From positions 1 through 58,382 of the forward strand of contig CAZLVL010000017.1 in the NCBI GenBank assembly GCA_964563155.1: a DNA stretch of 58,382 bases, given 5' to 3'. Position numbers and translations under genes: made by a program. The DNA is from DUPQ01 sp964563155. GTDB lineage: Bacteria > Bacillota > Clostridia > DUPQ01. How positions within the stretch are numbered: position 1 is the stretch's first letter; every line of letters starts with the position of its first letter. Of the stretch, positions 15,035 through 23,827 are shown one piece after another. A model generated the notes under the pieces. It searched no databases, was not told the origin of the DNA, and saw nothing but the letters and a program-made list of their open reading frames with translations.

Positions 15035-15526
15035 ATGGCTATTAGGCAAATAAGAACTGATAATGATGATATATTAAGAAAAAAATCCAGAGAGGTAGTA
15101 GCCTTTGACCAAAGACTACATACCCTTTTAGACGATATGTACGAAACAATGCTGGCAGCTCCTGGTTTAGGGCTTGCAGCGGTTCAAGTTGGAGTTTTAA
15201 GAAGAGTTGCGGTTATTGAAATAGATGGAGAAAAGTATGAAGTCATAAATCCAATAATAACCAAAGAAGAGGGAGAAGACATAGATGTGGAAGGATGCTT
15301 GAGCATTCCTGAATACTATGGCACAGTCAAAAGACCTGCAAAGATTGAGGTTCAGTACAAGGATCGTTATGGAAAAGATCAAAAAGTAGAGGTTGAAGAG
15401 TATGCAGCCCATTGTTTTTGTCATGAGATAGATCATATGGATGGTATACTTTTTAAAGATTTAGTTATAGAAGAGATTGATCCAAGTGAACTGGAGGAAG
15501 ATCAAGAAGAATTTGAAGAAGATTAA
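15035..15526 (+). CDS. def: Peptide deformylase
   Basis: 163-residue cytosolic metalloenzyme that removes the formyl group from nascent protein N-termini. All three motifs are present: GLGLAAVQVG (motif 1, about 44-53), EGCLSIP with the metal Cys (about 90) and HEIDHMDG with two metal His (motif 3, about 132-139). The motif 3 spelling and acidic C-terminal tail (EEIDPSELEEDQEEFEED) fit the Gram-positive type 1 form. ATG at 15035 follows AGGTCGGTGA; an in-frame GTG at 15026 is less likely because it lies inside that site. fmt overlaps its 3' end, so deformylase and formyltransferase are translated from one message. Confidence 0.97.
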   Translation: MAIRQIRTDNDDILRKKSREVVAFDQRLHTLLDDMYETMLAAPGLGLAAVQVGVLRRVAVIEIDGEKYEVINPIITKEEGEDIDVEGCLSIPEYYGTVKRPAKIEVQYKDRYGKDQKVEVEEYAAHCFCHEIDHMDGILFKDLVIEEIDPSELEEDQEEFEED

Positions 15527-16457
15527 GGACATAATTTTTATGGGCACTCCTGTTTTTGCCCTACCTACTCTTAGGGCTTTAATAGAGTCGGACTACAATG
15601 TGAGGGCTGTTGTTACACAACCAGACAGACCTAAAGGAAGACATTACATTGTAGAATTTTCTGAAGTTAAAAAACTAGCTATAGAAAATAATATCTCCGT
15701 TCTTCAACCAGATAATATAAGAAAAAGTCCTTGGCCAAAAAATTTAGAAAATATTGGCTGTGATTTAATTGTAACCTGCGCTTTTGGGCAGATTTTGCCC
15801 CAAAGTATTTTAGATATACCAAAATATGGAACTATTAATGTTCATGCATCCTTATTGCCAAAGTATAGGGGGGCAGCTCCCATACAAAGGGCTATCCTAG
15901 AAGGCGAGTTGGTAACAGGGGTTACAACCATGTTGACAGATATCGGCATGGATACAGGGGATATGCTTTTGTTTAAAGAAACAGAAATAAGTGACCTTGA
16001 TGATGCATCAAGTTTGCATGATAGATTGGCTGAAATGGGAGCAAGTCTTTTAATTGATACTATAAAGCTTTATGAAGAAGATAAGATAAAACCCATAGCC
16101 CAAGATGATAGTAAGGCAACATACGCACCAATGATTAAAAAAGAAGAAGGAAAGCTAGACTTTAACAAAAGTGCAAAAGATATTTTCAATCATATAAGGG
16201 CTTTTAATCCTTGGCCAGGCACCTATACCACCTACTGTGACAAGGTTATGAAAATATTAGAAGCTAGCTATTCTGATGAAACCATAAATGAGAATCTGGA
16301 AAACGGTACTGTAACAGAGATATATGAAGATAGAATGGTTGTTAAATGCCAAGAGGGCAGTCTTAATATAAAGAAACTACAATTTGAAGATAGAAAAGCT
16401 ATGCAACTAAGACAATGTGGCCACAATATGGCTTGTGGCATTATTTTAGGCCAATAA
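15513..16457 (+). CDS. fmt: Methionyl-tRNA formyltransferase
   Basis: Formylates Met-tRNA(fMet) with 10-formyl-tetrahydrofolate. The catalytic and folate-site segment HASLLPKYRGAAPIQRA is intact, as is the TMLTDIGMDTGDML segment, and the C-terminal OB-like domain ends normally. The start is uncertain. Family members begin M-K-I-V-F-M-G-T-P, so the first strand requires residues before the ATG at 15540. TTG at 15513 (MKKIKDIIFMGTP, 314 residues) is used here; ATT at 15522 would match the family exactly, and GGAGG at 15493-15497 is rather far from either. Translation probably couples to the def stop at 15524-15526. The rsmB start follows the fmt stop by one base. Confidence 0.93.
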   Translation: MKKIKDIIFMGTPVFALPTLRALIESDYNVRAVVTQPDRPKGRHYIVEFSEVKKLAIENNISVLQPDNIRKSPWPKNLENIGCDLIVTCAFGQILPQSILDIPKYGTINVHASLLPKYRGAAPIQRAILEGELVTGVTTMLTDIGMDTGDMLLFKETEISDLDDASSLHDRLAEMGASLLIDTIKLYEEDKIKPIAQDDSKATYAPMIKKEEGKLDFNKSAKDIFNHIRAFNPWPGTYTTYCDKVMKILEASYSDETINENLENGTVTEIYEDRMVVKCQEGSLNIKKLQFEDRKAMQLRQCGHNMACGIILGQ

Positions 16458-16458
16458 T

Positions 16459-17694
16459 ATGAGAGTAAGAAGGTTGGCAGCAAGGCTGGTCCACGATATT
16501 TTGTATAAAGATAAATATTCTAATATGGCTTTAGAAAGCTATATGAACAGTGAGGATCTTTCAAAAGAAGATCGTGGTTTTTGTACCCATCTTACTAGAG
16601 GAACCTTACAAAACAGCATTTATCTAGAGCACCTTTTAAAAGACTATATTAAAAACTTCAACCGCACAGATAAGATGGTTTTATCAGTGCTAAAAGTAAG
16701 CCTTTACCAATATCTCTTTATGGATAAGGTTCCTTCTTATGCAATTGTAGACCAAGCCTGCAATGTCACAAAAGCTATGGGGAAAAAAGGAGCAGTTCCT
16801 TTTGTAAATGCAGTTTTAAGAAATTTTCTAAGAAACTTTAAAGGTCATCCTGAAAACCTGCCAGTATACATTAGGTATTCTTGCACTAAAGAAGCCTATA
16901 AGGCTATGAGAACCCTTTTAAGTGAAGATGAAACTATAGATATTCTAAAAAAATTCAACGGTCCTTCAGAAACCTTTATTTCCATAAACACCCACTTTCA
17001 TAAGAAGGAAAACTTGCTTATCCAACTAGAAGAAGAAGGCTTTTCTCTTTTAGAAACAGAAGATGAAAGTATAATTATTAAAGGACCACTTAGCCCCTTT
17101 TCCAGTGATAACTTTAAAAAGGGAGCCTTTGTAATACAAGATGAAAAGGCAGCTAAAATAGCCAAGATTCTAGAAGCAAAAAAAGACCATAATGTATTAG
17201 ATGCCTGTGCTGCACCAGGAGGTAAAACTATTTATCTGGCTAATCAGATGGAAAACCAAGGGCAAATTTTAGCTACAGACCTTTGGGAAGCTAGGGTATC
17301 TCTAACAAGAGAAAATATTGATAGGTGTGGTTTTACCAATGTCCTTACAAAAACTCAAGACATGACTTTTTTTGAAGAGGAATATTTTGAAGCCTTTGAT
17401 AGGATTTTAATGGATGTTCCTTGTTCTGGCCTAGGTGTAGCAGGCAAAAGACCTGAGATAAAATTAAAATATACTGACTCAGTAGATTTAATTAAAACTC
17501 AAAGGGCCATAATCAGAAATTGTAGTAAGTATCTAAAGCCAGGCGCTTCTATGGTCTATGGGACTTGTACAATAAATAAGGCAGAAAACCAAGATATTGT
17601 AAATGAATTTTTAAGTGAGAATAGGAACTTTTATCTAGACTATGAGTTTTTTGAGCAAGGCTTTTATGGGGCTAGAATTATCAAAAAATTTTGA
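16459..17694 (+). CDS. rsmB: 16S rRNA (cytosine-967-C5) methyltransferase
   Basis: 411 residues. The N-terminal 140 residues form the NusB-like RNA-binding domain (VRRLAARLVHDILY, VPSYAIVDQACNVTKA). The C-terminal Rossmann domain has the SAM motif LDACAAPGGKT (about 248) and the two catalytic cysteines of m5C methyltransferases in MDVPCSGLG and YGTCTINKAEN. It acts on the small-subunit rRNA. The ATG overlaps nothing but follows the fmt stop by one base, with a weak ribosome binding site, so it is translated by coupling. Position after def-fmt is the common Firmicute order. Confidence 0.95.
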   Translation: MRVRRLAARLVHDILYKDKYSNMALESYMNSEDLSKEDRGFCTHLTRGTLQNSIYLEHLLKDYIKNFNRTDKMVLSVLKVSLYQYLFMDKVPSYAIVDQACNVTKAMGKKGAVPFVNAVLRNFLRNFKGHPENLPVYIRYSCTKEAYKAMRTLLSEDETIDILKKFNGPSETFISINTHFHKKENLLIQLEEEGFSLLETEDESIIIKGPLSPFSSDNFKKGAFVIQDEKAAKIAKILEAKKDHNVLDACAAPGGKTIYLANQMENQGQILATDLWEARVSLTRENIDRCGFTNVLTKTQDMTFFEEEYFEAFDRILMDVPCSGLGVAGKRPEIKLKYTDSVDLIKTQRAIIRNCSKYLKPGASMVYGTCTINKAENQDIVNEFLSENRNFYLDYEFFEQGFYGARIIKKF

Positions 17695-17695
17695 G

Positions 17696-17720
17696 TTAGC
17701 CTAACTTCTTTAGGTTAAAA
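17696..17720 (+). promoter_or_regulatory. Imperfect inverted repeat after rsmB
   Basis: TTAGCCTA and TAGGTTAA arms with an 8-nt loop just after the rsmB stop. No T-run follows, so it is a weak terminator candidate. The half-sites also resemble DtxR-type iron boxes and lie about 135 bp before the Fe-S flavoenzyme gene. Confidence 0.3.
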
Positions 17721-17855
17721 TAGACAATATTTTTTAAGTATATATACAAGCTAAGCCACATTTGTTATAATTTTAACAAAGGGGTAATCTTTGTCTATCT
17801 ATTTGCTTTTTCTAGGCATAAGACAAAAGATTAAATATTTAAAGGAGAAAAATAT

Positions 17856-19760
17856 ATGAGAAAACTATTTTCACCTATCAAAATAGGAAACTTAGAAATT
17901 AAAAATAGGTTTATGATGGCAGCAATGGAAAATGGCCATGCAAACTTTGGTGGAGGCATAAATGAAAACATAGAGGCCTTCTTTTTAGAAAGAGCTAAAA
18001 ATGATGTTGGCTTAATTATGTCAGGTTCTATTGCTGTTACACCTGAAGGCAGGGGACTTCCAACTCAGCTTTGTACCTATGATGAAGCCCTATTACCAGG
18101 AATGAAAGAAATGGTAGATAAGGTACATAAAGCAGGTGCATACATGGGAGCACAACTTTATCATGCAGGAAGACAAGCAACAGCTGCCATAACCGGTATA
18201 CAACCAGTTGCCCCCAGTGCAATCCCTTGTGCAATTTTAGGAAATGATCCTAGAGAAATGAATAAAGATGACTTTAAAACTATTTTAGATGCCTTTGTAT
18301 TGGGAACAAGACGTTGTATAGACCTAGGCTTTGACATGATTGAAGTTCACTTTGCCCATGGATATTTGCTACACAGTTTTTTATCACCCCATAGTAACAA
18401 AAGAACTGATGAATATGGTGGTAGCTTAGAAAATCGTATGAGATATCCTTTGGAAGTACTAGACAATATAATTAAGGAAGTTGATGGCAAAATTCCAGTT
18501 ATCATTAGAATCAGTATAGAAGAATACTTAGAGAACGGTCTTGGCTTTGAAGAAGCTAAATTAGTCTGTTTAGAAGCGCAAAAGCATGGTGTAGATGCCA
18601 TAAGTATTTCAGCTGCAAGTTATGATAGCGTGGAATATATTATTCAACCCATGTTTATACCCCAAGGATTCTTAGTTGAATTTGCTAAAGAAGTTAAGAA
18701 AATGCTAGATATTCCTGTAATAGTTGCAGGAAGACTAAACAGTGCTGACCTTATAGAGGATATTATTGATGATGGAAGTGCTGATATGGTTGCAATCGGT
18801 AGGGGCTTAATTGCAGACGAAGAACTAGTAACAAAAATTAAAAATAAGGATTATGCATCTATAAGGTATTGTATAGCTTGTAACCAAGGCTGTATTGATA
18901 AGGTCTTTGTTGGCGAAGGTGCAAAATGCTTGGTTAATCCTAGAGCTGGATATGAATTAACAAGAAATATCCGCCCTGCAAAGGAAGTTAAAAGGGTGTT
19001 AGTTGTAGGAGCTGGTCCCGCTGGTCTAGAAGCTGCAAGAATTAGTAGATTAAAAGGCCATGATGTTGTAGTTTTAGATAAGGTTCCTAAGATTGGTGGA
19101 AAGCTAGAGTTGTTGGCAATTCCTCCTGAAAAAGATAGTTTCTTAAAGTTTAGAGATTATCTATACAGTCAAATGACCCAATTAGGTATTAAGTTTGAGT
19201 TGGTTGATGTTAAGTCTTTTGCTGATATTAAAAGATTTGATCCTGATGAAGTTATTGTAGCAGTTGGAGCTACTCAATCAAAGCCTAAGTTTGATATAAG
19301 TGGAGATTCTCATGTAGTTATGGCTGAGGATGTCTTAACTGGTAAAGAAAGAGTTGGAAAGATTGTAGCAATAATTGGTGGTGGCCTTGTTGGAGCAGAA
19401 ACAGCCAAGCATTTATGTTCACAAAATAAAAATGTCCATATAATTGAAATGATGGATGCTATTGGTAAAGATTATGGTGCAACCTATATAGGTCATAACC
19501 TATCCTTTTTAACTAAAAAAGGTGTAGTAAGCCACTTAAACTCTAAGGTTGTAGCAGTAGATAGAAACAAGGTTATCTTAGACAATGGTAGCATCAATGT
19601 AGATAGTGTTGTAGTTGCAGTGGGCTATGAAGCTAATACAGATTTAGCAGAAGTTATTAAAAAAGACTTTGCTAATGTCTATACCATTGGAGATGCTAAT
19701 GCTCCAAGAAGGGTATTGGATGCAATTTCTGAAGGTTTTGAAGTAGCAAACCAACTATAA
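17856..19760 (+). CDS. Fe-S flavoenzyme of the 2,4-dienoyl-CoA/2-enoate reductase family
   Basis: 634 residues in two parts. Residues 1-330 are an old-yellow-enzyme FMN TIM barrel (FSPIKIGNLEIKNRFMMAAM, FAHGYLLHSFLSPHSNKRTD with catalytic His/Tyr region, DMVAIGRGLIADEE). A [4Fe-4S] cluster site follows, CIACNQGC plus CLVNP downstream (about 338-362). Residues 370-634 are an FAD/NAD(P) pyridine nucleotide-disulfide-oxidoreductase-type domain with two GxGxxG motifs (VVGAGPAGLEAARIS and AIIGGGLVGAETAKH). This is the architecture of FadH, 2-enoate reductases and bile-acid BaiCD/BaiH. It reduces activated C=C bonds in those relatives; the substrate here is unknown. AAAGGAG precedes the ATG and a strong terminator follows, so it forms its own unit inside the translation cluster. 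Confidence 0.92.
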   Translation: MRKLFSPIKIGNLEIKNRFMMAAMENGHANFGGGINENIEAFFLERAKNDVGLIMSGSIAVTPEGRGLPTQLCTYDEALLPGMKEMVDKVHKAGAYMGAQLYHAGRQATAAITGIQPVAPSAIPCAILGNDPREMNKDDFKTILDAFVLGTRRCIDLGFDMIEVHFAHGYLLHSFLSPHSNKRTDEYGGSLENRMRYPLEVLDNIIKEVDGKIPVIIRISIEEYLENGLGFEEAKLVCLEAQKHGVDAISISAASYDSVEYIIQPMFIPQGFLVEFAKEVKKMLDIPVIVAGRLNSADLIEDIIDDGSADMVAIGRGLIADEELVTKIKNKDYASIRYCIACNQGCIDKVFVGEGAKCLVNPRAGYELTRNIRPAKEVKRVLVVGAGPAGLEAARISRLKGHDVVVLDKVPKIGGKLELLAIPPEKDSFLKFRDYLYSQMTQLGIKFELVDVKSFADIKRFDPDEVIVAVGATQSKPKFDISGDSHVVMAEDVLTGKERVGKIVAIIGGGLVGAETAKHLCSQNKNVHIIEMMDAIGKDYGATYIGHNLSFLTKKGVVSHLNSKVVAVDRNKVILDNGSINVDSVVVAVGYEANTDLAEVIKKDFANVYTIGDANAPRRVLDAISEGFEVANQL

Positions 19761-19779
19761 GTAATATAAGAGAAATTGA

Positions 19780-19811
19780 GAAGGTCTGATAATAAGGGCC
19801 TTCTTTTTTTT
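19780..19811 (+). terminator. Terminator after the Fe-S flavoenzyme gene
   Basis: GAAGGTC (19780-19786) pairs with GGCCTTC (19797-19803, one G-T pair), 10-nt loop, then eight T residues. Confidence 0.85.
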
Positions 19812-19854
19812 GCAATTATTGATTTTTGCATAAGGAAAATATATAATTTCCATA

Positions 19855-20886
19855 ATGAATAAGATTAAACAGCATATACTTTCATATACACATAATGAAT
19901 TAAAGGATCTTTTTCAAGAATATGGCCTTAAAAGATACAGGGCCATACAAGTTTTGGAATGGATTTATGAAAAACTGGTTTTTGACTTTGATGAAATGAC
20001 AAATATAAGTAAAAGTGACATTTCGCTCTTAAAAGAATCTTTTTCTTTAGATATGCCAGAAATTGAAGAAAAATCTCTTTCAAAAGATGGAACCATAAAA
20101 TATCTTTTTAAATACCCAGATGGAGCTACAGTAGAGACTGTTCTTATGGAATATAACTATGGGACCTCTGTGTGTGTTTCATCCCAATCTGGTTGCAAAA
20201 TGGGCTGTACCTTTTGTGCTTCATCATATGTTCCCTTTAGTAGAAACCTAGAAGGTTATGAAATAACAGCTCAGATTTTAAAGTCAGCCCAAGAAAGTGG
20301 TAAGGATATTAAAAGATGTGTTGTTATGGGGATTGGAGAGCCTTTTGATAACTATGATAATCTTGTAAACTTTCTTACAATTATAAATATGAAAGAGGGC
20401 TTCAATATGGGAGGAAGAAGAATAACAGTTTCTACCTGCGGTATTGTCCCTAAGATTTATGATTTTGCAGATTTAGGTCTTCAAGTCAACCTTTCTGTTT
20501 CCTTACATGAAACAGATGATGAAGAAAGATCAAAAATAATGCCTATTAATAGAAAGTATAAGATAAAGGATTTAATAGAGGCTTGTCAGTATTATTTTGA
20601 AAAAACTAACAGGCAGGTCTCTTTTGAATATGCCCTAATTAATGGAAAAAATGATAGTTTGGAAAAGGCTGAAGAATTGGCTAAGCTTTTAAAGGGAGTA
20701 ATGTGTTATGTAAATGTCATTCCTGTAAACCCTATAGAGAAAAGCAAAAGCCATAAGCAGAGCAAGAACATCTCTAACTTTTGTGCTATACTAAAACAAC
20801 AGGGAATACCCGTAACAATTAGAAGAGAACTGGGCAGTGATATTGATGCTGCTTGCGGTCAATTAAGGAGACGTCACCATGTTTAA
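19855..20886 (+). CDS. rlmN: Dual-specificity 23S rRNA/tRNA adenine-C2 methyltransferase
   Basis: 343-residue radical SAM methyltransferase acting on A2503 of 23S rRNA and A37 of some tRNAs. The radical SAM cluster motif is C-K-M-G-C-T-F-C (about 118-125). The catalytic C-terminal Cys lies in DAACGQLRRR, as in RlmN rather than Cfr. The N-terminal domain carries the RNA-docking pattern FQEYGLKRYRAIQVLEWIYEK. The ATG lies about 20 nt after AAGGA, and GGAAA/TTTCC between them could form a hairpin, so initiation is probably weak. Its last 8 nt overlap the start of prpC, and the prpC ribosome binding site AAGGAG is inside rlmN. Confidence 0.96.
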   Translation: MNKIKQHILSYTHNELKDLFQEYGLKRYRAIQVLEWIYEKLVFDFDEMTNISKSDISLLKESFSLDMPEIEEKSLSKDGTIKYLFKYPDGATVETVLMEYNYGTSVCVSSQSGCKMGCTFCASSYVPFSRNLEGYEITAQILKSAQESGKDIKRCVVMGIGEPFDNYDNLVNFLTIINMKEGFNMGGRRITVSTCGIVPKIYDFADLGLQVNLSVSLHETDDEERSKIMPINRKYKIKDLIEACQYYFEKTNRQVSFEYALINGKNDSLEKAEELAKLLKGVMCYVNVIPVNPIEKSKSHKQSKNISNFCAILKQQGIPVTIRRELGSDIDAACGQLRRRHHV

Positions 20887-21634
20887 CTATGCGTCAAAAT
20901 CCGATACCGGTAAGGTGCGAGAAAACAATGAAGACCATCACATAGTTGTGCTTTATGATGAAGAGAACGAATTTGCAGCTGCCATAGCTGATGGTATGGG
21001 AGGGCATCTCTTTGGAGAGATTGCCAGTAAGGCTGCCATAGATACCTTTGAAAAGAAAATTAGAGACAGAAAATTCAAAAACTGTACTAATATAAAGGAA
21101 TATCTTCTTCACATTTCTCAAGTAGCAAACAGGGAAATTTTGCAATTTAGCAAAAAGCATAAGGTAGTTTCAGGTATGGGAACCACCTTGATTGCAGTCT
21201 ACATTAAAGATGATACCCTTTATATTAGCCACATAGGAGATTCTAGAACCTATCTAGTTGATGATGAAGGATTGAATCTTTTAACTAAAGACCACTCTTT
21301 AGTGCAGGAACTTTTAGATAAGGGTGACATAACCATTAGTGAGTATAAGGCGCATCCAAAGAAAAATGTTATAACAAAGGCTTTAGGTATTAGTGAAGAG
21401 CCTGAACCTGATATCTTTCAAGTGCCCTTTGAATCTGCCAACTACATATTGCTCTGTTCTGATGGATTGACCAATATGCTTGACGATAATGAGATATTTA
21501 ATATAATTAATCAGGAAACTGATTTGGAAAGAAAAGTAAAGGATTTAACTGATGCTGCCAATGAAAAAGGTGGCACAGATAATATTACTGTTATAATTAT
21601 CCAACCAACAGATAAAACGGAGGCTGAGAAATGA
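20879..21634 (+). CDS. prpC: Stp1/PrpC-type PP2C Ser/Thr protein phosphatase
   Basis: 251-residue cytosolic metal-dependent phosphatase that reverses phosphorylation by the PASTA kinase encoded next. PP2C motifs are in order: SDTGKVRENNEDHH (metal Asp/Glu), IADGMGGH (about 38-45), GMGTTL, ISHIGDSRTYL, a DHSLVQELLDKGD segment, LCSDGLTNML (about 197) and GGTDNITVI (about 232). The length matches PrpC. It overlaps rlmN by 8 nt and prkC by 4 nt (ATGA), so the phosphatase and kinase are translationally coupled, as throughout Firmicutes. Confidence 0.96.
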   Translation: MFNYASKSDTGKVRENNEDHHIVVLYDEENEFAAAIADGMGGHLFGEIASKAAIDTFEKKIRDRKFKNCTNIKEYLLHISQVANREILQFSKKHKVVSGMGTTLIAVYIKDDTLYISHIGDSRTYLVDDEGLNLLTKDHSLVQELLDKGDITISEYKAHPKKNVITKALGISEEPEPDIFQVPFESANYILLCSDGLTNMLDDNEIFNIINQETDLERKVKDLTDAANEKGGTDNITVIIIQPTDKTEAEK

Positions 21635-23718
21635 GCGTGGCTCTGTTAAACAATAGATATGAACTACAAAGCAAAACCGGTATAGGGGGCATGGCCTATG
21701 TCTATAAGGCGCAAGATACCCTTTTAAACAGGACAGTAGCGGTTAAAACTCTTAAAGACGAGTTTGCTCAGGATAAGGAATTTATTAAAAGATTTAAAGA
21801 TGAAGCCCTAGCTGTAGCAAAACTATCCCATGAAAACATTGTTAATGTTTACGATGTTGGATATGACAATAATCTTAATTACATAGTTATGGAATATATA
21901 GAGGGAACCACCTTATCCAACTATTTAGAGACAGCTGCTCCCTTGGATTCAAAAGAGGTGGTGGATATAGGTTTGCAGATTTTTGCTGCCTTAGAACATG
22001 CCCATGTAAATGGGATAATCCACAGGGACATAAAGCCTCAAAACATCCTCATATCTAAAAATGGAAAGATTAAGGTTACCGACTTTGGTATTGCAAAGGC
22101 CATTAATGCTCAGACCCTTACAACAGACAATAAGGCTTTTGGTTCTGTCCACTATATTTCACCTGAACAGGCTAAAGGGCTATTTCTAGATAGTAGAACC
22201 GATATTTATTCTACAGGTATTGTTATGTATGAAATGGTGACTGGTAAGGTTCCCTATGATGCAGATACTCCTATAGCCATTGTCATGAAGCACTTACAAG
22301 ATAAAATAGTGGAACCTATTGAATTAAGAAGTGATATTGATCCTGAATTAAATAGAATTATATTAAAAGCTACAAAGAAAAACCCAGCTGACCGTTATGA
22401 ATCGGCTCAAGAGGTTATGGCAGACCTAATGAACATAGGAAACTATAACAATGGGAAAAACGGAGTGACCTTAGATTTTCTCAATGGAGAGGTGGGAAGC
22501 TATACTGGTATGACCATGGATATACCAAAAACAGATGAAGATGACCTTTACTTAACAGATGATGAAGGAATCATGCAAGGTAAAACCACCGATGTCCAAG
22601 AGGTTATACGTAATTCTGGAAGAATTCCTAAAAATGAATACTATGATTTAGAATATAATGTGCCCTTGGTTTACGCCAGAGGCCGAAAGAAAAAAGAAAA
22701 GAAGTATGTATTTACTACTTTAATAGCTATCTTGTGTGTTTTAGCTATCTCTACAGTTTTTGTAGTCTATGCCATAGATGAATTGGCCAAGGTTGTAGTG
22801 CCAGAACCAAAAGAATATGAGGTTTTGAACTATGTTACCTATGACTATGAGACTATAAAGGAGAAGCTGGAAAAAGATTTTGATATTAAGGTTCTCAAAA
22901 AAGAAGTTCCCTCTGATGAAACTCCAGCAGGAATTATCATGGACCAGGATGTGGAACAAGGTAGGATCTTTAAAGAGGGAGTGGTAAACACTATAACCTT
23001 TACAGTAAGCTCTGGTAAAAATGTTGTGGAAGTGCCTTTTTGTATTGGGATGGACTATAGGATTGCTCAAAATGAACTTATTGCTGCAGGCTTAGTTCCT
23101 GAGATTGTTGAACAATTTGACCAAGATAGTCAGCCAGGCACAGTTCTTGCCACAGTACCAGCAGCAGAAAGCCAAATCAAATATGGAGAAACAGTAAGAC
23201 TTATTGTTTCTAAGGGATCTCAATATGCTAAAGTTGCAGTTCCTGATTTAATAGGTAAAACCAAAGAAGAAGCAAGGGCAGAATTAGCTAAGTTTAATCT
23301 TAAAATGAATATTATGTCTGAAGAGCAAATAGAAGGTAAAAAGATAACTGTTACTTATCAGTATCCAGATGCCAACGTTCAGGCCTATGAACAAAGTGTA
23401 GTGGACGTTAGACTAGCCTATGACCCTGAAAATATTGCCTATGAAGATATTGAAGTAACCTTTAGGTTTAATCCAGCCCCAGAGGATCTAGTGGACTTAG
23501 AATTTCCTTTAACTCTTAGGTTTAAAATAGATTTTTCCGATAAATCTGGATCTACTCAAACTACCCATATCATTAGGGACATTGGAGATTTCCCCTATGA
23601 AAAAGAAATTAGACTACCTGCAAAGGGAGAAACTAGAATATCAGTCTTTATAGGTTCTGTACTATACAAAGAGCCCTATGTGCTTAAGTATTTTGAGTAC
23701 TACAGCGACAATGACTAA
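21631..23718 (+). CDS. prkC: PASTA-domain Ser/Thr protein kinase
   Basis: 695-residue membrane kinase that senses muropeptides or lipid II and controls cell wall metabolism, division and germination in relatives. The kinase domain (10-270) has GIGGMAYVYKA, the ATP Lys in VAVKTL, HRDIKPQNILI and DFGIAKA; the activation loop is Thr-rich (AQTLTTDNKAFGS). A juxtamembrane linker runs to about 355, a single transmembrane helix lies at about 360-382 and three extracellular PASTA domains span about 390-595. The final 95 residues (from about 600) form an extra extracellular beta domain seen in clostridial homologues. The start overlaps the prpC stop by 4 nt. Confidence 0.96.
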   Translation: MSVALLNNRYELQSKTGIGGMAYVYKAQDTLLNRTVAVKTLKDEFAQDKEFIKRFKDEALAVAKLSHENIVNVYDVGYDNNLNYIVMEYIEGTTLSNYLETAAPLDSKEVVDIGLQIFAALEHAHVNGIIHRDIKPQNILISKNGKIKVTDFGIAKAINAQTLTTDNKAFGSVHYISPEQAKGLFLDSRTDIYSTGIVMYEMVTGKVPYDADTPIAIVMKHLQDKIVEPIELRSDIDPELNRIILKATKKNPADRYESAQEVMADLMNIGNYNNGKNGVTLDFLNGEVGSYTGMTMDIPKTDEDDLYLTDDEGIMQGKTTDVQEVIRNSGRIPKNEYYDLEYNVPLVYARGRKKKEKKYVFTTLIAILCVLAISTVFVVYAIDELAKVVVPEPKEYEVLNYVTYDYETIKEKLEKDFDIKVLKKEVPSDETPAGIIMDQDVEQGRIFKEGVVNTITFTVSSGKNVVEVPFCIGMDYRIAQNELIAAGLVPEIVEQFDQDSQPGTVLATVPAAESQIKYGETVRLIVSKGSQYAKVAVPDLIGKTKEEARAELAKFNLKMNIMSEEQIEGKKITVTYQYPDANVQAYEQSVVDVRLAYDPENIAYEDIEVTFRFNPAPEDLVDLEFPLTLRFKIDFSDKSGSTQTTHIIRDIGDFPYEKEIRLPAKGETRISVFIGSVLYKEPYVLKYFEYYSDND

Positions 23719-23733
23719 GACACCAATAGCTTT

Positions 23734-23751
23734 AGTCCTTGAAGAGGGACT
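23734..23751 (+). other. Small hairpin after prkC
   Basis: AGTCC (23734-23738) and GGACT (23747-23751) with an 8-nt loop. There is no T-run; it may be part of the rsgA leader structure. Confidence 0.3.
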
Positions 23752-23775
23752 CAAAACACTACTACTACATAAAAC

Positions 23776-23814
23776 GAGGAGGGGTATGATTAGTCGCTGA
23801 CAATCATACAAGAA
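23776..23814 (+). promoter_or_regulatory. SD-hairpin-mini-ORF leader element, copy 2 (rsgA leader)
   Basis: GAGGAGGG (23776-23783), stem GTATGATT (23784-23791), 10-nt loop with TCGCTGAC, stem AATCATAC (23802-23809), then AAGAA (23810-23814). A mini-ORF M-I-S-R-stop (23786-23800) starts in the first arm. The eighth base pair is T-A here and A-T in the isomerase copy, a compensatory change. The rsgA ATG at 23828 has no other ribosome binding site. Confidence 0.6.
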
Positions 23815-23827
23815 CTATATCCTTTTA

